Part shown: positions 1 through 6,600 of the stretch, piece by piece
How positions within the stretch are numbered: the first letter of the stretch is position 1
Layout of the letters: each line of letters opens with the position of its first letter
Source of the DNA: Flavobacteriaceae bacterium
GTDB taxonomy: Bacteria; Bacteroidota; Bacteroidia; Flavobacteriales; Flavobacteriaceae
DNA length: 10,037 nucleotides
Direction: 5' to 3'
Assembly: GCA_030694835.1 (NCBI GenBank)
Contig: JAUYUF010000309.1
Coordinates: 1 to 10,037 of the forward strand
Made by a program: the position numbers and the translations under genes
The notes under the pieces: generated by a model
The model's input: the letters and a program-made list of their open reading frames with translations, nothing else
Told to the model about the DNA's origin: nothing
Databases searched by the model: none

Positions 1-253
1 CATCTGGACTTGGTTGAGGGGCATATTCAAAATGCATTCCCAAATCAGAACCATCGCCAAGAAGTTGTTCGAAATTAGGTAAATCATGTGGGGTAGATAT
101 TATCAGCACCTCTTTAATACCAGCTAACATTAAAACGGACAACGGATAATAAATCATTGGTTTGTCATAAATAGATAGTAATTGTTTAGACACTCCTTTG
201 GTAATAGGGTATAACCTAGTTCCTGATCCACCTGCTAATATTATTCCTTTCAT
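1..253 (-). CDS. rfbA: Glucose-1-phosphate thymidylyltransferase, N-terminal part (runs off left edge)
   Basis: Translating the minus strand from the ATG at 253 gives 84 codons with no stop, so the gene continues beyond the left edge. The enzyme joins glucose-1-phosphate and dTTP to make dTDP-glucose, the first step toward dTDP-L-rhamnose and other dTDP-deoxysugars, in the cytoplasm. The N-terminus carries the nucleotidyltransferase signature GGSGTRLYP at residues 8-16, followed by TKGVSKQLL and YDKPMIYYPL, which is the typical RmlA opening; R13 and K23 occupy the phosphate-binding positions of the family. Residue 27 is Ser where many homologues have Pro (QLLSIYDKP). The start agrees with the family N-terminus (MKGIILAGG). 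It lies 221 bp downstream of rfbB on the same strand, with its own promoter-like sequence between them. rfbC and rfbD often follow, but they would be outside the window. Identity is secure; only the N-terminal third or less is visible. Confidence 0.95.
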   Translation of the reverse strand, partial: MKGIILAGGSGTRLYPITKGVSKQLLSIYDKPMIYYPLSVLMLAGIKEVLIISTPHDLPNFEQLLGDGSDLGMHFEYAPQPSPD

Positions 254-327
254 TTTTTTAATTAGTACTATTAAATCTAACTACTATCAACGTTATTTCT
301 ACTAATATATTTTTCTCAATAATGATT

Positions 328-359
328 CAAAATTAAACATATTCATGAAATAACTACAA
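328..359 (-). promoter_or_regulatory. Candidate Bacteroidota promoter for rfbA
   Basis: On the minus strand a perfect -7 box TAATTTTG (335 to 328, consensus TAnnTTTG) is preceded at 21 nt by a TTG (359 to 357) that fits the -33 box. Transcription would begin near 320, leaving a leader of roughly 70 nt before the rfbA ATG at 253. This suggests rfbA can be transcribed separately from the upstream ugd-cupin-rfbB genes. The match is by consensus only, and in AT-rich DNA chance matches occur. Confidence 0.45.
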
Positions 360-373
360 CAATTAACTAATCT

Positions 374-411
374 ATTGATGTTTAATGGAATTAAACAGTA
401 TCTTAATCAAT
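374..411 (-). repeat. Hairpin-forming inverted repeat between rfbB and rfbA
   Basis: The inner arms TGTTTAAT (379-386) and ATTAAACA (390-397) pair perfectly around a 3-nt loop. An outer pair, ATTGA (374-378) and TCAAT (407-411), could extend the stem across an asymmetric bulge. It lies about 80 nt after the rfbB stop codon and just upstream of the candidate rfbA promoter, so it could be a weak terminator or attenuator of the upstream operon. There is no clear U-tract after it, so intrinsic termination is not well supported. Confidence 0.3.
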
Positions 412-474
412 AATTTTGATAAAAACAATTTAAAAATTAGTTTCAAACAGCAATTTTTCACCAAATACTAATCG

Positions 475-1524
475 TTATTTATACTGCTTTTGATAATAGT
501 CTTGATATAATCCACAAGTTACATTTTGTAACCATTCACTATTTTTTAGATACCAATCTATAGTTATAGACAAACCCTCTTCAAAAGTAACTGAGGGTTG
601 CCACCCAAATTCTTTATTTATTTTTGATGCGTCAATGGCGTAGCGTAAATCATGCCCAGGCCTATCTTTTACATAGGTAATAAGTTTTTCGGAAGTACCA
701 ATTGGTCTTCCTAATTTTTCATCCATTTGTTGGCATAAAACCTTAATTAATTCAATATTTTGCCACTCATTAAAACCGCCAATATTATAGGTGTCATGGT
801 TTTTCCCTTCATGATATAACAAATCAATTGCTATAGCATGATCAATTACATACAACCAATCTCTGGTATATTTTCCGTTTCCATATACAGGCAATGGTTT
901 TTGTTCAATAATATTATTAATAAATAACGGAATTAATTTTTCTGGAAATTGATTAGGTCCATAATTATTAGAACAATTTGAGATTACGTAGGGCAAACCA
1001 TAAGTTTCTCCATAAGCACGAACAAAATGATCAGAACTTGCTTTTGAAGCCGAATATGGAGAATTAGGATCATACGAAGTTGTTTCAGTAAACAATCCTG
1101 TTTCTCCTAGGGAGCCATACACTTCATCTGTACTAATATGATAAAAACGTTTTCCTTCCCAGTTATTCTTCCATAGATTTTTAAAAGCATTTAGTAAAAC
1201 CATTGTGCCTAAAATATTTGTTTTTGCAAAAACCAGAGGATCTGTTATTGATCTATCTACATGCGATTCTGCTGCAAGGTGTATTACCCCTTCAAATCGA
1301 TAGGTTTTAAATAATTGATTTATTAAAATTTCATCGGTAATATCTCCCTTTATAAAGGTATAATTTGATTCTTTTTCAATATCTATTAAATTCTCTAAAT
1401 TACCCGCATAGGTTAAAGCATCTAAATTTACTATATGATAATTGGCATATTTATTAACAAATTGCCTAACTACGTGAGATCCTATAAATCCTGCACCACC
1501 TGTAATTAATATATATTTTTTCAT
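475..1524 (-). CDS. rfbB: dTDP-glucose 4,6-dehydratase
   Basis: This 349-residue protein has the normal full length for RmlB. It is an extended short-chain dehydrogenase/reductase that converts dTDP-glucose to dTDP-4-keto-6-deoxyglucose with bound NAD, the second step of dTDP-rhamnose and related deoxysugar synthesis in the cytoplasm. Visible landmarks are the Rossmann NAD motif GGAGFIGSH at residues 9-17, the dehydratase catalytic triplet T132-D133-E134 in HISTDEVYGSLG, the YxxxK pair Y157/K161 in PYSASKASSDHF, the substrate-binding RDWLYV at 221-226 and RPGHD at 288-292. The ATG at 1524 gives the expected MKKYILITGGAG start. It begins 21 bp after the upstream cupin gene ends, so it is probably co-transcribed with that gene and ugd. 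It supplies the step after RfbA, whose gene follows on the same strand. Confidence 0.97.
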   Translation of the reverse strand: MKKYILITGGAGFIGSHVVRQFVNKYANYHIVNLDALTYAGNLENLIDIEKESNYTFIKGDITDEILINQLFKTYRFEGVIHLAAESHVDRSITDPLVFAKTNILGTMVLLNAFKNLWKNNWEGKRFYHISTDEVYGSLGETGLFTETTSYDPNSPYSASKASSDHFVRAYGETYGLPYVISNCSNNYGPNQFPEKLIPLFINNIIEQKPLPVYGNGKYTRDWLYVIDHAIAIDLLYHEGKNHDTYNIGGFNEWQNIELIKVLCQQMDEKLGRPIGTSEKLITYVKDRPGHDLRYAIDASKINKEFGWQPSVTFEEGLSITIDWYLKNSEWLQNVTCGLYQDYYQKQYK

Positions 1525-1545
1525 AAATGTTTAACTCATTATTTT

Positions 1546-1899
1546 TTACAACCTATCATAATCATCTTCTATACGCACAATATCATCCTCACCAAAATAT
1601 GTGCCTGTTTGAACTTCTATAAATACTACTAATTGTAATGATTTATTTTCAATACGATGTTTTGTTCCTACAGGTATTAAAATGGTTTCTCCTGTTTTAT
1701 AAGAATTCGGCACATCATCTAATGTAATAATAGCTTCACCTAATACCATTGTCCAAGCTTCAGAACGATGATGATGAAACTGATAGCTCGATCGTTGTCC
1801 AGGTTCTACTTCAATACGCTTTACTTTATAAGTAGCTTCATCTTGCAGAACATAATAACGACCCCATGGTCTTTCTTCAAATTCCAAATAGTTCATCAT
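1546..1899 (-). CDS. Stand-alone cupin of the mannose-6-phosphate isomerase type II family
   Basis: This 117-residue protein is a single cupin barrel matching the C-terminal isomerase domain of bifunctional ManC/AlgA proteins, without the nucleotidyltransferase half. The RPWG opening is at residues 10-13. The first metal motif FHHHRSEAW is at 41-49 (H42, H44 and E47 as likely ligands). The second cupin motif fits G70-x5-P76-x-G78-x2-H81-x3-N85 exactly. The family ending EVQTGTYFGEDDIVRIEDDYDR is present up to the C-terminus. The likely role is interconversion of mannose-6-phosphate and fructose-6-phosphate, or a related sugar-phosphate isomerisation, feeding GDP-mannose-type precursors. No mannose guanylyltransferase is in the window, so the real substrate is uncertain. 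It lies 28 bp after ugd and 21 bp before rfbB, all on one strand. The start could be either of two adjacent ATG codons (1899 or 1896); the difference is one residue. Confidence 0.85.
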   Translation of the reverse strand: MMNYLEFEERPWGRYYVLQDEATYKVKRIEVEPGQRSSYQFHHHRSEAWTMVLGEAIITLDDVPNSYKTGETILIPVGTKHRIENKSLQLVVFIEVQTGTYFGEDDIVRIEDDYDRL

Positions 1900-1927
1900 T
1901 TAATTATAATTTTTGCAAAAAAACAAC

Positions 1928-3250
1928 TTATTTTCCAATTTGATAATACTCAAAGCCAATTGTTTCGAGGTTAAATGCATTGTATTGGTTTCTGCCATCA
2001 AAAATAATGGGGTTATTTAATTGTTTTTTAAGTTCGTTAAAGTCAGGAGCTCTAAACTCTTTCCATTCAGTAAGTAATAATAATGCATCTGCATTCTTTA
2101 AGGCTTCATATTTATTATCAAAATAAGCAATATTTTGAATATCTTTTAGATAAAAACTTTGTGCCTCTTTCATAGCTTTCGGATCATACGCCTTAATTTT
2201 CGCCCCTCTTTTTACTAAATCATTAATAATGTAAATTGCTGGAGCCTCTCTCATATCATCGGTTCCTGGTTTAAATGCTAAGCCCCAAACGGCAAATGTT
2301 TTACCGGTTAAATCTTTACCAAATCGTTTTATAACTTTTTGAGCAATTACCATTTTTTGTTCATTGTTTACATGTTCCACTGAACTTATCAAATGAGCAG
2401 TATACCCCACTTCTTCAGCTATTTTTTTTAATGCTTTTACATCTTTTGGAAAACAAGAACCGCCATAACCAGCACCTGGATAAATAAAACTATAACCTAT
2501 TCTGCTGTCAGAGCCGATACCAATACGTACTTGGTTTACATCTGCCCCTACACGTTCGCAAATATTAGCAATTTCATTCATAAAAGATATCTTAGTAGCT
2601 AACATACTATTGGCAGCGTACTTAGTCATTTCAGCCGAACGAATGTCCATGGCAATAAAACGATCTCTGTTGTGTAAAAATGGAGCGTATAATATTCTCA
2701 TCTTTTCGAATGCCTCATCGTCATCTGCTCCAACTACTACTCTATCTGGTTTCATAAAATCTTCAACGGCTGCACCTTCTTTTAAAAACTCTGGATTAGA
2801 AACAACCCAAAATGGAATATTTACACCCCGTTTATTTTGGGCTTCTAAAATAGTTGCTTTTACCTTATCTGCAGTTCCAATTGGTACGGTAGATTTATCA
2901 ACCACCACTATTGGATGGTTCATCTCATTACCTAATTGTTCTGCAACCGCTAAAACATATTGTAAATCTGCAGAACCATCTTCACCCATAGGCGTTCCAA
3001 CTGCAATAAATACTATTTCGGCATTTATTAATCCGTCATTAAGTACGGTGCTAAACTTTAAATTACCATTTTTAACATTGTATTGAACCATCGTGGCTAA
3101 TCCTGGTTCAAAAATAGGGATGATACCTTCTTTTAACTGTGCTATTTTCTTATGATCTACATCTATACAGCTTACATTATTACCCATTTCGGCAAAACAA
3201 GTACCGGTAACAAGACCAACATAACCAGTTCCTATAACAGTAATATTCAT
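1928..3250 (-). CDS. ugd: UDP-glucose 6-dehydrogenase
   Basis: This 440-residue protein matches the usual length of bacterial UDP-glucose/GDP-mannose dehydrogenases. It oxidises UDP-glucose to UDP-glucuronate in two NAD-dependent steps, supplying uronic acid for capsule, exopolysaccharide or LPS. The N-terminal Rossmann motif GTGYVG is at residues 7-12. VDKSTVPIGT is at 118-126 and NPEFLKEG at 152-159. Family-conserved residues K220 and N225 lie in LATKISFMNEIANI, and the catalytic cysteine C266 is in GYGGSCFPKD with D270. The C-terminal domain begins around 315 with WGLAFKPGTDDMREAP and includes the late FDGRN motif at 417-421. The ATG at 3250 places the NAD motif correctly. It is the first gene of the minus-strand cluster, transcribed away from the giant surface-protein gene across a 387-bp shared regulatory region. 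A GDP-mannose dehydrogenase specificity is possible but less likely. Confidence 0.95.
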   Translation of the reverse strand: MNITVIGTGYVGLVTGTCFAEMGNNVSCIDVDHKKIAQLKEGIIPIFEPGLATMVQYNVKNGNLKFSTVLNDGLINAEIVFIAVGTPMGEDGSADLQYVLAVAEQLGNEMNHPIVVVDKSTVPIGTADKVKATILEAQNKRGVNIPFWVVSNPEFLKEGAAVEDFMKPDRVVVGADDDEAFEKMRILYAPFLHNRDRFIAMDIRSAEMTKYAANSMLATKISFMNEIANICERVGADVNQVRIGIGSDSRIGYSFIYPGAGYGGSCFPKDVKALKKIAEEVGYTAHLISSVEHVNNEQKMVIAQKVIKRFGKDLTGKTFAVWGLAFKPGTDDMREAPAIYIINDLVKRGAKIKAYDPKAMKEAQSFYLKDIQNIAYFDNKYEALKNADALLLLTEWKEFRAPDFNELKKQLNNPIIFDGRNQYNAFNLETIGFEYYQIGK

Positions 3251-3328
3251 GTTTTAATTTGTTATATTAGGTTTAATAAAAAACCCTAATTAGAGTATAA
3301 AAGTACGTATTTACTGTAATACTTTAAT

Positions 3329-3422
3329 TTATTAACAACTAAAATTATACTAATTTATATTGATGTTTTCTAAAAATATACTTATATTTGTTCTGCTAAC
3401 CCCTAATTTTAGTTGTTATTAA
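3329..3422. repeat. Inverted repeat flanking a promoter (candidate invertible element)
   Basis: The left arm (3329-3347) and right arm (3404-3422) are reverse complements at 18 of 19 positions, including an uninterrupted 15-bp core: TAACAACTAAAATTA at 3333-3347 and TAATTTTAGTTGTTA at 3404-3418. The 56-bp spacer carries a consensus promoter pointing right. This geometry is like Bacteroidota invertible promoters, where a site-specific recombinase flips the segment. As drawn it would drive the giant surface protein; inverted, the -7 box would fall at 3368-3361 facing ugd. No recombinase gene is in the window. The arms could instead be paired regulator sites or similar leader sequences shared by the two divergent transcripts. 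The repeat is directly visible; inversion is inference. Confidence 0.6.
3360..3390 (+). promoter_or_regulatory. Bacteroidota-type promoter for the giant surface-protein gene
   Basis: A TTG at 3360-3362 (-33 box) is followed after 20 nt by TATATTTG at 3383-3390, an exact match to the TAnnTTTG -7 consensus of Bacteroidota. Transcription would start near 3397, just before the right arm of the flanking inverted repeat, giving an unusually long leader of about 240 nt before the ATG at 3638. No comparably good match was found closer to the gene. Confidence 0.55.
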
Positions 3423-3597
3423 CCTTGAATATTTAAATTATTTTAAATAATGATGCTGTATGTTGCTGTTTCTCAGTATTTTGAAACATTAACATTATTA
3501 CAGTTGTTGTTTATTTTGGAGACAATTTTAAGATGATAAGCGTTTTTGTAGTAATTATTTCTAAAGTTTCCTCTAATGTAAGTGTTTAAAATTGAAA

Positions 3598-3614
3598 AAG
3601 ATTTAATAAATCTT
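3598..3614. promoter_or_regulatory. 17-bp palindrome near the giant gene's start codon
   Basis: The arms AAGATTTA (3598-3605) and TAAATCTT (3607-3614) are perfect reverse complements around one central base. The element ends 23 bp before the ATG at 3638. It lies inside the predicted leader, so it could act as an operator for a dimeric regulator or form an mRNA hairpin (7-bp stem, 3-nt loop) near the translation start. The sequence is A/T-dominated and no regulator is identified. Confidence 0.3.
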
Positions 3615-3637
3615 CAGTAGATTTTAATTTAAGTTTT

Positions 3638-6600
3638 ATGGTTAAAGAATTACTTTTAATAAAAACAAAACTATTTCTTTTTGCACTAATTTTATTTAGT
3701 GTAACAGGTGCTTATGGACAGTGTACATCTTCAGGTGTAATTTCAGGAAATCAAACTATTTGTTACAACACGCTTCCGGCAACTTTAACTGAAACAACAG
3801 CATCAACAGGAACGGGAACTCTTACCTCTCAATGGCAATCAAGTACAGATAATATTACATTTACTAATATTTCTGGAGCTACTTCTACTACTTATAGTCC
3901 AACTGCATTAACTCAAAGCACATGGTATAAACGCGTTGATACTTATGATAGCATTCCAATTTGTGAAACTAATGTTGTATTAGTAACGGTACAATCTGTT
4001 CCTACTGCTGGCACGATCAGTGGTGTTCAAACGATTTGTAATGGAGGTGATCCTGTTGCATTTACCAGCACTGCAGGTACTGGAAGTGGAACGATATCTT
4101 ACCGCTGGGAAAGTTCCATTAGTCCTTTCTCTACATGGACTACAATAGCTAGCGCTACTGCTGCAACTTATGATGTTCCATCAGGTTTAACAGCGACAAC
4201 ACAATACAGAAGAATAACCATCTCGACACAAAATAGTGTTGCTTGTGAAAGCGTTCCAACAGCAACAGTTCAGGTAACGGTAAATCCTACTTCAATAGGA
4301 GGTACAGCCTCTTCTAATCATACAATTTGTTATGGCGGTACCCCTAATGATATTACACTAACTGGAAACACAGGTGTCATACAGTGGCAATCATCTACAG
4401 ACAATGTCACTTTTTCAAATATTGCAGGAGCTACGGCAACACCATTGACAAGTGCCCAAATGGGTTCACTAACCGCTACTCGTTATTATCGGGCAGTTGT
4501 AACTAGTGGCGTTTGTACATCTGTAAATTCAACGGTAGTTACTGTAACCATAGATCCCATAAAAATAGATGACGGCACATTATTAGGGTATCTAACAACC
4601 AGTACACCACCTGGCAGCAATGTAGTTAATGTAACAGCTTGCCCTCAAGATGGAGTTCCAAAGGATGCATTTATCAGTTTAAGTGGGAATACTGGTGCCA
4701 TTGTTCGATGGGAATATTCACAGTTGAATATCCTCTCGGGAGTTTTAGAGTGGTTTCCATTTGGAGTTGCAACTAGTACCTCTAATACCTTTTCTGATAT
4801 CACAAAAACCACTTCGGTAAGGGTGGTTACTCAAATTGGGAACTGTGCATTAAGCTACTCCAGACCTTTTATAATGAATGTTATACCACCTAATATTAAA
4901 CCAACAGTAAATGCTAACTTATTTAGTATTTGCTTAGGAGGCTCTGTTTCAGTAACCGCAACTAGTAGCTTTGCTACTGGTGGAATTTATGGAAATGGTG
5001 GTAGTTTTGAAAGTTCAAATCCTTCGGGTTGGAGAGTAGATTATATTCCTGGAGGTGCTGATATATTCCCTGCAAGCGCGAGTAGCACTACTCCAAATAA
5101 TTTCGCTATTGCAACATCCAGACCAGCAGGAAGAAACTTTTCAGGAACTTTGTATAATGCTAGTATCAATAGTGATAAATATGCTATTGTTAATGGAAAT
5201 CCTGGAATTCCAACTGGAACTGGACGCACCTTTTCTACTCTTGAAACTCCTATATTCAATACATACGGATTAACTAATCCTAATTTAACGTTTGATCAAG
5301 CCTATTTTTTAGCAGCTACGGCATTCCTGAAAATTGAATTATCGCTGGATGGAGGCGCAACCTATAGTATTACGCTAGATCCCGGAATTAATACTTTTAA
5401 TAGCTTACCTCACAACTTTACTGGTCCAAGTACATCTGGTGCAGGAACTCATTTTTCTAATTTTGTTCCTACAACAATTAATTTACAAGAATATATAGGA
5501 TATGCTAATTTAAGAGTGCGTTTTTATTATGAAAGCAATGGAACAACAACAAGTTCTTGGGCATTAGATAATATAAAAATACCGGATAAACCAATAAATG
5601 AAGTCCTTCAATGGACAGATCTTGAAGGTAATGTTATTTCATCTTCAGAAAATATTAGCTTTAACCCGCCTATTCCTGGTGTCCAAAAGTATGGAGTAAC
5701 TTCTTTAATCGATGGATGTAGAAGTTCAGGGCCAGATGGAACTACTTTTATTACTGTAAATACAACTAATTCTTACGCTGGTAAAAATATAGCACCTCCT
5801 CCTGGTGAATGCGGCACTAAATCTGTAAATCTCCATGCTTATGATAATAGATTAACAGCTAGAGAAAATATTGGAAATGGTGCTTTTGAAGGTTACCTAA
5901 TTACGGATCCAGATAAACGGCTTGATGCTCCTGGTACAATGTTGCCTTCTGAAACTCCAGGAACTTGGTCAGTTTCACCTGCAACAAATGCTTGTGGAGA
6001 TCCAACTTTTTCAAATATTAATGACCCTAACGCTACATTCTCTGGTGGAGCCGGAACATATATGCTAACATGGTCTGTAGGAGGTTGCCCTTCCGCTTCT
6101 ATTCAAGTTACCTTAGAGGATTGCTCTAATGTTAATTTTGATGGTACAAATGATTATGTAACTTTTAATAATAGTTACAATCTGTCTAACCCATTTAGTA
6201 TAAGCGTATGGGTAAAGCCAAATACTCTTAATGGTACTATTTTTTCAAAAAGAGACCCAAGTGATACTTCAACTGGTTATGATTTAAAAATAAATGCAGG
6301 AATTATTTCATTTAATTGGAATAATACAGGTTCTATAGCTTCGGATATTGCAATAACTACAAACAGATGGTATCATATAGCTGTTACTTTTAACGGAACC
6401 TATAGATTATATATTGATGGTATTGAAATAAAAAATTCTGGAAATTCAGTACCTGTGTCTAATAATTCTGAATGTTTATTAGGTAAAACCAACGCTACAC
6501 CTGTAAATTATTTTAACGGATGGATGGATGAGCTTCGCATTTGGAATGTAGCCTTAACATCAGAACAATTGCGCCAAATGATGAACCAAGAGATTAAAAC

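Larger units (their letters stand above)
3251..3637. other. Divergent intergenic region between ugd and the giant surface-protein gene
   Basis: This 387-bp, strongly AT-rich stretch separates two divergent genes and contains no convincing coding sequence. It holds a 19-bp inverted repeat (3329-3347 and 3404-3422), a consensus promoter reading rightward between the arms (3360-3390), and a palindrome close to the right-hand gene (3598-3614). It also holds a pure A/T hairpin with arms 3430-3437 and 3442-3449. No equally good promoter was found for ugd. The best minus-strand candidates are one-mismatch -7 boxes at 3380-3373 (TATATTTT) and 3305-3298 (TACTTTTA), neither with a well-spaced TTG. Confidence 0.7.

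Noticed and set aside
1768..1974. Plus-strand 68-codon open frame
   Set aside because: It lies antisense across the cupin gene and the end of ugd, both of which are clear family members; the translation has no recognisable features.
2610..3086. Plus-strand 158-codon open frame
   Set aside because: It is entirely antisense to the well-conserved ugd coding sequence; its Ser/Thr-rich translation is typical of a shadow frame.
5041..5273. Two overlapping 72-codon frames on opposite strands
   Set aside because: Both lie inside the giant surface-protein gene, whose frame is continuous and shows recognisable domains through this stretch.
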